A DNA stretch of 64,000 nucleotides from Paragordius varius (taxonomy: Eukaryota; Nematomorpha), in assembly GCA_964247055.1 (NCBI GenBank), contig OZ176059.1, positions 1,736,001 to 1,800,000 on the forward strand, in the 5' to 3' direction. The position numbers and the translations under genes were made by a program. The notes below the pieces were generated by a model. The model did no database searches. It was not told the origin of the DNA and saw nothing but the letters and a program-made list of their open reading frames with translations. Shown piece after piece: positions 35,160-47,360 of this stretch. The first letter of the stretch is position 1. Each line of letters begins with the position of its first letter.

Positions 35160-35275
35160 TCTAGAGGGTAATTGTTCAAGGGTGAGAATTTGAATTGTTC
35201 AAGGTATTTGAATTGCTCAAGGATGTATTTGAATTCAAAGGTGAGAATTTGAATTATAAATGGTATATATACATA
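35160..35275. repeat. S-element right arm fragment
   Basis: Units 'aattgttcaagggtgagaat', ending 'gaattataaatggtatatat'. No left arm nearby; possibly an old deleted copy. Confidence 0.5.
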
Positions 35276-35616
35276 TAATCATATATAAATGTGAAGTACA
35301 ATTTTAGATAACCAACAAAATAACTATAGAGTAAGTAAAAATATTTTATATGTCGGTCTTTTGTTATACATTCGAGGTCGACTTTTTGCAATATTTTGTG
35401 CAAATTTTAGTTTTCATTTTAATGTTGAATTCTGCCAAGGTTTTTACATGAGTTTCTTGTTGAATATTTTAAATCCTTCAAAGATTTTTCTAGTAAATTG
35501 AATCATAATTAGAAAGTAGTAAGATAGTTTGATTCGAATAGTTATTTCAAGTAATGACATGTCCGGATTTTATTTTCAAAATTCGTGCATTGTTAGTTAA
35601 TTTATCCGTGCATTTT

Positions 35617-36070
35617 TACAGTAAAAATTGGAATTATTATACGGACAAAATGTAAAAATATAAAGACAACCATATTTTTTTCTAAAAGACAATCTCAACC
35701 ATATTTTTTTAAATTCGATTCATTCAAAAATTTCTTATTGTTTTAAACTACAAAGTATGAAATAAAGATGTATCTTGATAACAATATCAATTCTATATTT
35801 TCCAATTGGAATTAAATAGTTATGATAAATTAAGGTTATAAAGGTTGTCTTTTTGAAAAAAAATTTGTCTTTATATATTTTGAACCCGATTATTCAAATT
35901 CACTGTAATCTCAAAAATCAGTTAATAATTTTATTCTCTTTATTCATTTCAAAATTTATTAATTTTTTAAGTATGAAATATAGATGTATATTGGTAACAC
36001 AATCAATTATATTATTTATATGGTTATCTTTTGAAAAAAAATTTTGTCTTTATATATTTTAAACCAGATT
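35617..36070. repeat. M element with duplicated right half
   Basis: Left 'acagtaaaaattggaattat' at 35619. Interior 'aacaatatcaattctatatt' and then two successive right-half segments with 'ttgtctttatatattttgaa' and 'ttgtctttatatattttaaa', each followed by 'attattcaaattcact'. Short open frame 35853-36062 is not a gene. Confidence 0.5.
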
Positions 36071-36214
36071 ATTCAAATTCACTCTTTATCAAAATATTTC
36101 CAAAACATAGCATAATATCAGCTATTATCAAATAATTTTATTTTCTATAAAATTTATTTTTAATTTTATTTTTTCAAAAAAAAAAATAAATTTAATAATT
36201 TTCTGCTGAGTCAT

Positions 36215-39200
36215 TTATCTATTGGATTTTGCCACGCGTTCCAATTCATCTTTCTTCTTGATGGCATACGAATTGGAAGATCCCTAAAGCATATACAAAT
36301 ATATATATATATATATATATAGAAATTGAATAAACTTAAAAAAAAATTATTGTCAAGTAATAACTAATATATAGTATTTGCAATTGAAATTTACCCTTGA
36401 ACAATTGAATTTTACGCTTAAACAGTTTAAATTCACCCTTGAACACAATTCAAATTCACTCTTGAACAATTGAAAAACACCCTTAAATAGTTCAAATTCT
36501 CCCTTAAACAATGGGAATTCAAATTTTACCCTTAAACAATGGGAATTCACCCTTATATACTTAAAACCCTTAAATAATTTAAATATACCCTTAAACAATT
36601 AAAATTTACCCTTAAATAATTTAAATTCACCCTTAAACAATTCAAATCACCCTTGAACACAATAGAAATTAACCCTCGAAAAATAAAAATTCACCCTAAA
36701 CAATTGAAATTCACTCTAGAACAATTCAAATTAACCCTTGAACAATTCAAATTCACCCTTAAATACTTCAAAACCCTCTTAAACAATTTAAATCAAAATC
36801 AACCAAAATTATATTGTGTAGTGTTTTTGAATATCAAAAATTTCCTAAATTTTTTTATAAAAGTAAGAATACTATGTATAACAAAAAAATTATAATTAAT
36901 GATGCCATAAAGAAATACTTTATTATATTAATGAAAAAGAGTTACACATTAACACATCAATCAGATAATTATTTTTCAAAGGGTAAATCAAATAATTAAT
37001 TAATGGTAATAATATTTTAATAAACCCCAAAGCACCCCCCTGGAAAATTATTGTTTCTGAAGAAAGGAGACCCCTAGCGTCTGTAACCAACATATGGAGA
37101 TATTCTGAAAAAAAAACCAATTAAACAAAATAAACACCTATTTTTTGTCATTAAAAATACTGAGAATTTTTCACTGATAGGATACTTAAAACGACTAAAA
37201 AAACTTGTAAAAGCATCAAACTCACTTTAGAAAAACCCAGAAAATCCTATAAAAAACTAAATTTTTTTTAGAGACAACCGCCGTAAACATAATCCATATG
37301 TATATATATTCAAAAAAACCCAAAACAAATATTCTAGATTATTATACAATGGATAAGTTTTGAACAGTAAAAACTTTTCTAGACAACTAAAAACGCTTCA
37401 AACACCACGATGTCAAAATCACTTTAGAAAAACTTTGGAAATCGCTCTAGAAAAGGCCCCAAATATTTTTGATGTTGAAACCATCGCCGTAAAATTATTT
37501 TTGGCATATAATAGCTAATCTTTTTAAGATATTCCTTTGCGACATTAACTTTCCAGAGTTCTAAGAAAACCTTTTTTGTCATCAAAAGGTTATAAAAACG
37601 ACTCAACAACGACGCAAACACTACTATATAGACGTTAAAAATGCTCGGAAATCCTGAAAATCGCTCTGGCTAAAAAATTTTGATGTTAAAACCATCGCCG
37701 TAAAATTATTTTTTTATAATTTCCAATTCTTTTTAAGATATTCGTTCTTGCGATATTAACTCTCCAAAGTACTAAGAATACCTAGTTGTCACCAAAAACC
37801 TCTATTATAAAGCTTCAAACACTACTATGGACGTCAAAAATGCTCTAAAACCCAGGAAATCGCTCTAGAAAGGTCCACCCAAAAAATTTTTTTAAACCAT
37901 CGCCGTAAAATTTTTTTGGCATATAATTTCTAATCTCTTTTAGAAATATTCAGGCATGCAAATAAAACAATCACCTTAACTTTACCGTATATTAAACTAT
38001 AATGAACTTTCCAGGATACTAAGAAAACCTTGTTGTCACAAAATACTTCTTTAGACAACTAAAAACGACAACACTACTATAGACGTCATAATCACTCCAG
38101 AAAAACCCTGGAAATCGCTCTAGAAAAGGCCCAAAAAAATTTATTGAAACCCTCTTAGTAAAGAAAATGAATACACATATCTGCCCACAAAATTAATGTA
38201 AAATCTAGTTTAGAACAGTAAAAACTTCTCTATTAAAACTACCGACTTAAACATTCGTAAAAATTATCATAAATGCTCTAAAACCCTGGAAATCGCTCTA
38301 GAAAAGGCCCAAAAATTTTTGTTAAAGCCATCGCTGTAAAATTCTTAATCCATGTAAAATTTCTAATTTTTTTGTTCGATCTCCATACCTTTGCCGCATT
38401 TATAAGTTCATCGGCCAAGCATTCAGCAATACTTTTTTTTATTACGAAAAGCTGATTCACGCGCCTAAATAAATGCCTTAAAGCAATAAAAACCTTCTAA
38501 TTTTGCATAGTTTTCTTTAAAACGAAGAAAGATTCTCTAGAAAAACGCTAAAAACACTTCAAAAACTACTATAAACGTCAAAAATGCTCTAAAACCCAAA
38601 TCGCCCTAAAAGTCTTAAATTTAACCGCCGTAAACGAAATCAATACACATATCTATAAAATACACAAAAGATTCTTGAGTAATAAAAAATTTAGTCTCGA
38701 ACAGTAAAAACTTCTCTTTAGAACTAAAAACGCTTCAAACACTACTATAGACGTTAAAAATGCTCTAAAACCCAGAAATTCACTCTAGAATAGGCCTAAA
38801 AAATTTTTGTTAAACCATCGCTGTAAAATTTAATTTCATATTCTTATTTAGATATTCTTTCACCATACCTTTGCCGCATTTATAAGTTCGTCGGCCAAGC
38901 ATTCCGCAATAGTTTTTATATTACGAAAAGCTGATTCACGCGCCCCCGTAACTAACATGTAAATTGCGACATTAAATCTCCTTAGGTACTAAGAAAACCT
39001 TGTTGTCACCAAAAACTTCTATTAGAACTAAAAACGACGCTTCAAACACTACTATATAAGTAAAAAATGCTCTAAAACCCTGGAAATCGCTCTAAAAAAC
39101 GTCAAGTTTTTGTAGAGACAGCCGCTTTAAACAAAATCCATATCTATACAAAACCAGAACAAAAGATTCTTGATTAGTATACTATCTAGTCTCGAACAGT

Positions 39201-41003
39201 AAAAACTTCTTTCTCTAGACAATTAAAAACACTTCAAAAACATTTAAAGACATCAAAAATGTTCTAAAATCCTGGAAATCGCTCTAGAAAAGCCCGCCCA
39301 AAAATTTTTGTTAAACAATCGCCGTAAAATTTTTTTCCACATAAAATTCACCATACCTTTGCCGCATTTATAAGTTCATCGGCCAAGCATTCCGCAATAG
39401 TTTTTATATTACGAAAAACTGACTCCCGGGCGCGAGTAACCAGCATATATGCGACATTAACTCTCCTCAGGGGGGAAACATCGTTTCTCTAGAAAAAAAA
39501 CTAAAAACGCTTCAAGAACTACTTAAGACGTCGAAAATGCTCTAAAACCCAGGAAATCGCTCTAGAAAAGCCCGCCCAAAAAAATTTGTTAAACCATCGC
39601 CGTAAAATTTTTCTTCATAATCTTTTTTTGATTCAAATACCTTTGCCGCATTTATAAGTTCATCGGCCAAGCATTCAGCAATAGTTTTTATGTTACGAAA
39701 AGCAGATTCTCGCGCCCCTGTAGCCAGCATATAAATGGAGACATTAACTCTCTTTCAGTGTAAAATTTCAAAAATTTCTCTGGAAAAAAACTAAAAACCC
39801 TTCAAAAACTACTATTGATGTCAAAAATGCTCAAAAACCCTGAAAATCGCTCTAGAAAGGCTCGCCCAAAAATTTTTGTTTAACCATCGCCGTAAACGTA
39901 ATCAATACACATATCTAAAAAGAACCTAGAACAAAAGATTCTTGATTATTATGCAATCAATCTTGAACAGTAAAAACTACTATATAAACCTAAAAAATCT
40001 TTAAAACCCTGGAAATCGCTCTAAAAAAAGCCCATAAATTTTTGTTAAACCATCGCCGTAAAATTTATTTCATATAATTTCCAATCTCCATACCTTTGCC
40101 GCATTTATAAGTTCGTCGGCCAAGCATTCAGCAATAGTTTTTATGTTTCGAAAAGCTGACTCTCGCGCCCCTGTAACCAACATGTAAATTGCGACATTAA
40201 CTCTCCTGAGAGTACTAAGATAACCTTGTTGTCACAAAAAACTTCTTTCTACTAGAACTAAAAACGCTTCAAAAACTACTAGAGACGTCAAAAATGCTCT
40301 AAAACCCCTGGAAATCGCTCTAAAACCCAGGAAATCACTCAAGAAAAGGCCCAAAAATTTTTGTTAAACCATCGCCGTAAAATTCTCAATCCACGTGAAA
40401 TTATTTTCATGTTCTTATTTGATTCAAATACCTTTGCCGCATTTATAAGTTCATCGGCCAAGCATTCAGCAATAGTTTTTATATTACGAAAAGCAGATTC
40501 ACGCGCGCCTGTAACCAACATGTAAATTGCGACATTAACTCTCCTCAGGGGCGAAACATCGACGGCTTGTCGTCTAACAGTTCCAGCTCGTCCAATCCGG
40601 GTGGAATCTTCGCGTGGACCACTGTTACTTATGGCATCAACCAGGATTTGCAATGGGTTCTAAGGAATATTATATATATATATATATATGTATATAAGAT
40701 TATAAGAAAATTCATCCTTAAACAATCAAATTCGTCCTTAAACAATTCAAATTTTATGAATCATTTACAATCAACTTAACCATAACAATTTAAATTTACC
40801 ATTTACATTTCAGATACACCTTTAAACGATTTAATTTCATTCTCAAACGATTCAAATTCACCCTTAAACAATTCAAATACACCTTTGAACGATTTAATTT
40901 CATTCTCAGACGATTCAAATTAACCCTTAAACAATTCAAATTCACCCCCCTAACTAAAATATATGTTTTTTAAGATTAAAAACTATATTTGAACTGTAAA
41001 TGG

Positions 41004-41035
<32 letters not shown>

Positions 41036-43169
41036 AGAAAATTTTATAAATATATTTAAAATTACGCTTGAAATAATTTAAAACCGCAAAAATTATTAAA
41101 ACAGCCACCAAGATTATCGTGAAGCCCCCTTTTTTTAATTCTATAAGCAAAAAAAAGTATAAGAAAAAAGAGAAAATTGAATAAATATGGCATGGACTTT
41201 AAATAAAATATTTATGATAATTTTCGCGTAGCTGCTTTGATAATTTTTGAGGTTTTTACTTATTTTGAAAATTTTATAAACCATTTACAGTTCAATTTCA
41301 CCCTTAAAAAAATAATTTGAAACGTATGCTCTCAACAATGTATACACCATTAGTTTTTATTTTTTTATAAACTTAAAAATAATAAATTTCGGATATTAAG
41401 GTACTATAAAAACAACTTTTTGTTTAAACCCCCTGAGGTGGCTTAGAACTTCTTCTTGCAATATACCTTACCTTGAAATTAGGTTTTAAAACCCAAATAA
41501 TTAATAAAATATCCAATTTTAAATTTCATGTTAAACAATATCAGGAAACTCATGGAGATTTAGTAACAAGCGTAAATTTTTTTACAAAACCCTTGAAATT
41601 AGTGTCAGAATCCATAAAGACCCTTTCAAAATTATTGTTAAAAATATTTAATTTATGTAAGACTAAAAAGTTTATCTTAAGGATCCCAAAAACTTATTTA
41701 AATCTTTCAAGGCTTAACTTGTAAGTTATCAAACCTATATCAAAGTTAACAGAATAATTTAAAAAGGGTCATATTCAACATTACATAAAACCATTTATAA
41801 TCATAAACAAATTAATTTGGGAACAACTAAAGTCCTTTACAGAAAACTTTAAAATTTATTCAAAACTTTAAGAGAACTTTAAAAAGTTTTAAACTTTCAA
41901 AAAAACTAAAATTTTGAAACCTGTCCAGTTAAAAGGAATATAATTTCAAACCTGTGTTCTACAATTTAAAACAAATTTAATTATAAACAACTTAAGTCTT
42001 TTGTGGAAAACTTTGATCAAAAAACTTAAATTTATTCAAAACTCTGAGAGAACTTGAAAAAGTTGTAAACTTTTCAAAATTTAAATTTTAAAACCTGTCC
42101 AGTTAAGAGAGAAAAATAATTTAAAAAAAAATTTAAATACCCAAAAAACTTTAAAAGAACAATTTTGTTGTTTCAAACACTGCAACTTTAAATGAAAATA
42201 TAAAATCCTAAAAAAACTTATTAAAATTTATTTTAAAAAGTTTGAATCTTTTCAAAAAAACTAAACTTTAAAACCTGTCCAGTTAGGAGGAATATAATTT
42301 CAAACGTATGTTCCACAATTCATAAAACCATATTTGAAATCAAAAACAAATTTAATTAAGGACAAATAAAGTCTTTAATGGTGGAAAACCTCAAATTAAT
42401 TCAAAACTCTAAGAAAACTTTAACAAGTTTGAAACTTTTCAAAAAAACTAAATTTTATTAAAACCTGTCCATTTAGGAATATAATTTCAAACGTATGTTC
42501 AACAATTTATAAAGCCAATTTGAAATCAAAAACAAATTAGATTAAGAAAAACTAAAGTCCTTTGTGGAAAACATTGAAAAACTTTAAGTTTTGAAAGTTT
42601 TCAAAAATTAACTTATTACTGTCTCATTAACAAGAATATAATTTCAAATCCACAATTCGTATATATTCGAAAACAAATTTTAAATCAAAAACAAATTTTA
42701 AGAACAACTAAAGCCATTAAAACGAAAAACTTTTAAAGAACGCAAATTTATTCAAAACTAAGAGACTTTAAAAATCTAAAAGAACTTTTTAAAATTTAAA
42801 TTTTAAAACCTGTCCAGTTAAGAGGAAAATAATTTCAAACGTATGTTCCACAATCCGTACAGCCATCAATTTTTTCCCATTATTCCGTCCATGCATCATC
42901 AAAGAATTTACTAGGCGTTCAACTATATGACATTGAGCTTTTCGAAATTTTTTAACCGCATACCTCCCAGCTGTATGAGGCAAATATTTTGCATGCTTAT
43001 CCTTGATTGCAATGTAATCTACGAGGCCAAGATCAGAAACTTGAACATCGTAAGGATTCCATTTTCCAAATAATTTGATTTCTGGTAATTCTGTGGCAGA
43101 TAAACCAACACCATTATTTCCAATTTGAATCATATTATCTTCTTCAGTCATAATTTCTTCGTCAGCCAT
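36215..43169 (-). CDS. rps-5: 40S ribosomal protein S5 (uS7), 3 exons
   Basis: Head protein of the small subunit that contacts the E site and mRNA exit. Minus-strand exons by GT-AG, phase 0: 42810-43169, 40432-40659, 36215-36283, giving 218 residues. Exon 1: '[17 protein letters not shown]', '[20 protein letters not shown]', '[14 protein letters not shown]'. Exon 2: '[20 protein letters not shown]', '[20 protein letters not shown]', '[18 protein letters not shown]'. Exon 3: '[20 protein letters not shown]' plus NR and stop. All are uS7 family blocks. I start at MADEE (43169); an in-frame Met 33 bases upstream is possible. Intron 1 is 2.1 kb and intron 2 4.1 kb, both filled with copies of the preceding exon's end. 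Convergent with rpl-6. Confidence 0.94.
36365..36800. repeat. S-type ~21 bp unit array in rps-5 intron 2
   Basis: About twenty degenerate units TTCACCCTTAAACAATTCAAA / TTACCCTTGAACAATT in one orientation. No opposite arm seen, so either an expanded left arm or a free minisatellite. The 81- and 80-codon frames over it reflect the 21 bp periodicity. Confidence 0.65.
37060..40220 (-). repeat. Array of rps-5 exon 2 3'-end copies in intron 2
   Basis: Copies of the last ~40 codons of exon 2 plus donor lie at about 40090-40206, 39640-39757, 39355-39476, 38872-38981 and 38393-38462, with traces near 37750, 37540 and 37075. The five best keep the donor (AAAG|GTATTTGAATC or AAAG|GTATGG) and largely open coding such as '[20 protein letters not shown]' then INAAK. 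Between them is a GC-richer unit ('gctctaaaaccctggaaatc', 'gctctagaaaaggccc', 'gttaaaccatcgccgtaaaa') repeated throughout, giving a period of a few hundred bp. Confidence 0.85.
40690..41015. mobile_element. S element in rps-5 intron 1
   Basis: Between (TA)n tracts: left units 'tccttaaacaattcaaatt', several 'ttcacccttaaacaattcaa' units and a right terminus 'tatttgaactgtaaatggtatat'. The core is largely missing. A left-end fragment of another copy ('aaaccatttacagttcaatt') is at about 41278-41330. Confidence 0.6.
41330..41900. other. rps-5 intron 1, non-repetitive part
   Basis: The 83-codon plus-strand frame at 41473-41724 has no recognisable domain, lies antisense inside the intron, and is AT-rich in all codon positions; not called a gene. 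Nothing else seen. Confidence 0.4.
41900..42809 (-). repeat. Tandem copies of the rps-5 exon 1 3' end in intron 1
   Basis: On the plus strand, 'aaaacctgtccagttaggag' followed by 'aatataatttcaaacgtatg' and 'ttccacaatt' (reverse: [14 protein letters not shown] then donor CAG|GTTTTA) recurs near 41925, 42105, 42275, 42462 and 42618 before the true site at 42810. Unit length is ~170-180 bp and includes 'gtcctttgtggaaaacttt' intron sequence. The copy at 42275 is nearly identical to the real exon end over ~45 bp. Confidence 0.85.
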
Positions 43170-43889
43170 ATTGAATAAGGTTAATTTAGCGTTTTTAAGC
43201 AAAAAAATGTGTAATTTTAAAGTTGATTTATATCAAGTAGGAAATATTTGCGTATAAAAGAGTGGTGACAGATGTTATTATTTTGGATAAATGATGATGT
43301 GTTTAAAATTAAAATATTTGTGGATCAAAGAATTATATACAAATATAATTGAATATATATTTTATGGTTAATTGTAAGTGGACGCAAGGTTAATAGATTA
43401 TTTGAGAATTAAAAAATTTTTGTGACTTCTATACACGAGAATATTTTATGTAGACTCAATTTTAAGTTATAAAAACTATCCTTATTCTAGAAAACTTTTA
43501 TAAAATATTCGAACGTCAGGAGCATTGAAGTATATAGAAAGTTTTATAATATTTTTAAGTCCGTTTGCACTATTTAAAATACAATATTAAGTTTAGAAAA
43601 ATTGCCAAATTTAAACACCTTATGACCATTTAGGGTAATTTATATCCTTAAGCGATTTAAATTTGATTTAGAAAAGCATTCAGGATATTTCCAAAATTAA
43701 AAAAGCTTTTGCGATGCAAAATAAAAAAATTGTAACATTCTATTACATTTACATTTTTTTGTAACCAATTAAATTTTGGGAGAATTTTATATGACAGAAC
43801 TATAACTCATAGAAGTTCTGTTAAAAAGCTATTTTACTTAATTTTAATTAACAAAGCCTCTTGGGATATGTAACCAGATAAAATATATA
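43170..43889. other. Upstream region of rps-5
   Basis: AT-rich, no gene seen on either strand. The minus-strand sequence just before MADEE is 'ttaaccttattcaat'. No promoter motif can be asserted. Confidence 0.35.
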
Positions 43890-44384
43890 CATCATTTACA
43901 GAATTCACCCTTTAATATTCAAATTCATGCTTAAACAATTAAAATTCACCCTTAAACAATTTAAATTCACCTTTAAACAATTTATATTCACCTTTAAACA
44001 CTTTAAATTCACCCTTAAACAATTAAAATTTACCCTTAAACAACTTAAATTCACCCTCGAGTAATTCAAATTAACTTTCAAATTAAATTAATCCTGAAAT
44101 TAATTATGTGTTCTTTAAAATTAAAAATTACCTGTATTTTTTCATACATATATATAAAATGAATTTTTGTATAAAATTAATATAATATTTATAAAATAAT
44201 AAATTATGTCAGAATATATTTTATATTAACGATGAGTTATATTAGCTGCCCAAAACAGATAATTTATTTTTAGGGGAGAATTCGAATTGTTCAAGGGTGA
44301 ATTTGAATTGTTTAAGGGTGAATTTGAATTGTCCGAGGGTGAATATGAATTGTTCAAGGGTATTTGAATTGTAATTGGTATATA
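43890..44384. mobile_element. S element with long arms
   Basis: Left 'atcatttacagaattcaccc' then about eight CACCCTTAAACAATT units. Core 44090-44275 with 'aattatgtgttctttaaaat', 'aaattatgtcagaatatatt', 'gatgagttatattagctgcc', 'ataatttatttttagggg'. Right arm of four inverted units ends 'gaattgtaattggtatatat'. The clearest full-length example of the family. It directly abuts the Harbinger-like element at 44389. Confidence 0.78.
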
Positions 44385-45071
44385 TATTGGGTCGGGTGAT
44401 AAAAATTTTTTTTTGACTTGACTTGCAAGTTTTTCAAGTCATGGCTTGCTTTCATGCGATAAAAAAAATTTAACATTACACGACTTAAGTCAAGCAAGAA
44501 AACTTGATAAGGAGGTGAGAAAAATCATATGTTCAAGTAAATTTAAAGATTTTGCAAGTGTGGTGTAGGGCACACTTGACAGATTTTAAAATACGGATAA
44601 AATTATTTTGGAAACTATTTATATACAAAATTTAGGTTTTATATGTAATTCAATCCTTTATTAATGCTATAAATAGTTAATTTGATAATTTTAGGCTAAT
44701 TAATCTATTCATTGGGTGGATACAAAAGAGGATAAATTTATAGTAAGACTCTGCTAATATAAATAACATGGCACATAAAAATATGCTAAATATATCAATT
44801 CCTTGACTGGAAAAAAAATTGGATTCTCGAAAATTTCTCAATAATAATTAGATATTAATCTTGTAAAATTTCAAATCTTCGTTTATTAAAAGCAAAACTT
44901 CACTTTTATCCAATGTAAGGAATTTATTTCATCATAAATTTATTTCGAATGTAATGTTTATAATAATGTGACCAGATAGGCTGTTTTTCGCAGTACAGTA
45001 CTGGGTTTTCAGAAAAAAACTGCGCCAGTACTGCGTCCAATTTTGTACTGCTTTTGAAATTAAAAAATTTA

Positions 45072-45123
<52 letters not shown>

Positions 45124-45521
45124 TGACCTTTTATTTATTCAAATAATTATTTTAGAATTTAATATATTATCCCCAGTAAGAATAACCCCATAATTTGTAA
45201 AGAAATGGTTCATTTTGCGGTAAAAAACAAAGATTGGCCTGTTTTTAATTGGTTAATATTTTATTTTCTGCTTGAATTATACATAAAACTTAGCAGCATT
45301 TCGCGCAGTGTGAAACTCTAAATCTCGGACTCCACACCATAAAATTCAGAATGGCTCTTTCACTCAGGGCTTCCTCAAAAAGAGGTGCTTTAAAATTTAA
45401 AATTAACAAATTTAATTTATGATATTTTTAAAAATGTTTGATCAAGTTTAGAAAGTTCATTTTTTGTTATAATTATCAAACGGAAAATTATATAGAAATT
45501 GTTATTTCCGCAACATATGAC

Positions 45522-46459
45522 TAGGGTTGTGCTGACCACATGACCAGCTTAGTGACTATTTATTTTTTGACCATGGTCATTGTAAAGTTAATTTATTCAC
45601 GTATAGCAATATGGTATATTAAAATAGAGTTGAGCGATAAAAAGAAAACCAAAATAAAAAAGTGAGTGGCTATTATATCACAAGTTCTTTTTATGTGTGC
45701 ATGCCTTATTTGCGTAGACGTTACACAATGGTTATTCTCAACAACAGATAAGCTTTAACTCGAAATATATATATAATATTCAAATACAAAATAACTGATG
45801 CAACATGAATTGAGTGTGTTAACAAAATAGAATATTATAACCTTACGCTGTTTTTTGAAAAATTGCTGGTAAATTTTTGAGATAGTAAGATTTTATTGTT
45901 TTTTATATAAAAAATATAAATTAAATATTTAAATGAGCTTATTTAACAATAATAAATTGTTAAAAATGCATCCTTATAACATTAGCATTTAAGCACGTCC
46001 AGTTATTTCTAAAAACCAAACAATCAATCACTTTGCTAAAATATGCAATTATTCCATATATGTGAACTAATAAAATGAATCATTTTATAATTGGATATTT
46101 CAATGATGAAAGAATGTGTGAAACAAACTAGATAAAATTTTATTTAAAATATCCAGTATTAAAAGCTATTTACCTGAAGATTCAGACCACAAACATGTGG
46201 CAAAATTTATTTGAAACCAAACTTGATTAAATTTGATTCATATATTTGTAAAAAATAAATATAAAAAAATGTCTAATCCAACTTTTAAGGAAAAACATGA
46301 CATTATTTGACTGAAACGTAATTGTCGTTCGAACATTATTTTCATCCAATATCGCATGGTATTTACTCAAGTAAAAAGAAGTCATATCCGTGGTAATGAC
46401 CATGGTCTGACTAAGTCTGACCGGACTTTTTTGAAAAAGCAGTCAAATGCACAACCCTA
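45522..46459. mobile_element. Small hAT-type MITE nested in the larger hAT
   Basis: Ends TAGGGTTGTGC / GCACAACCCTA with flanks CATATGAC (45514-45521) and CATATGCA (46460-46467), an imperfect 8 bp duplication. TAGGG fits YARNG. ~938 bp, non-coding; the interior resembles 22100-22687 in rpl-6 intron 2. Confidence 0.8.
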
Positions 46460-46559
46460 CATATGCATAAAATTTATTATATATGGCATATAATTTCATA
46501 ACCTTTTTTCGTATAAGAGTTTTTACGTTTTCTATACTCATTATGTGGGAGGTATATTA

Positions 46560-46680
46560 TTAGTTTTTCCTAAACTTTATTTTTATTAATTTTTTTATTT
46601 TTTTTTGCTTAAACAAATTTGAGATATTTTGTTGAAGCGTTCTCATGATTTTGAAGCATGATGGAAACGGTATAATATAA
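46560..46680 (-). repeat. R-family fragment (inverted)
   Basis: 'ttgttgaagcgttctcatga' followed by 'gaagcatgatggaaacggta', the reverse of the R start. It faces the plus-strand copy at 46912, giving an inverted pair inside the hAT. Confidence 0.5.
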
Positions 46681-46911
46681 TATATGATAAATCCCTTTTT
46701 AATAATTCGATGATGTTGAACATACCATAGGTTCAGAATTTTAATTTAAAGGTTTGTTTGATTGCAAATTTTGGTGAATTTTTGTCAAATAACACAATTT
46801 ATATTTAACATAAATCTGAAAACGAACGAATATTTTAATCAAAATTTTGATTGATAATTAGCGTTATCGATTATATATATATATATATATATAATATGTA
46901 TTATAACATAT

Positions 46912-47360
46912 CAACCGTTTATATCGTTTCCATCTCAATATATGAAGTATGCTTCAACAAAATTTTGCTAAAAATTAAATTTTTGAAAGTGTTTATTTTC
47001 TAAAAAATATATTTAGTTGATATCAAAATTTAGTATACTTAAAATTATTGCACAATATCGGAATTTTTGCGTTTATTTTAAGAGAACAGTCCATTTTAAA
47101 AGAGTCAAAAAGTTTGGGACTTTCAGAGCCTACATCTAGAAATTTAAAAATATTTTTTGCTTTATATATGTAGTTTATGTTATATTTTAGTGATAATTTT
47201 TGAAAAAAATTGCTTACCTTTTGTATTATACGGAGCACCTACCACAAAATTGTAAATAAATTTCTTTATAACTCATAAAGGAATCAAAAGCACTTAATAT
47301 TTATATTTTCCCATCAGATTATATATATTTCATCAGGATATTTTGAAACTTTGTATACTA
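46912..47360 (+). repeat. R-family dispersed repeat, copy 5
   Basis: 'tatcgtttccatctcaatat', 'gaagtatgcttcaacaaaat', 'gggactttcagagcc', 'ggagcacctaccacaaaatt'. Good agreement with copy 1. The antisense 71-codon frame at 47023-47238 is a repeat artefact. Confidence 0.55.

Noticed and set aside
37424-39730. Short minus-strand frames with S5-like C-termini taken as separate genes
   Set aside because: They are copies of the end of rps-5 exon 2 inside its own intron, lacking the rest of the protein.
40567-40779. Plus-strand frame opposite rps-5 exon 2 (Ser/Asn-rich start)
   Set aside because: Shadow of the uS7 coding exon on the other strand, running into a TA repeat.
41473-41724. 83-codon plus-strand frame in rps-5 intron 1
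   Set aside because: No recognised motif, antisense in an intron, composition like its AT-rich surroundings.
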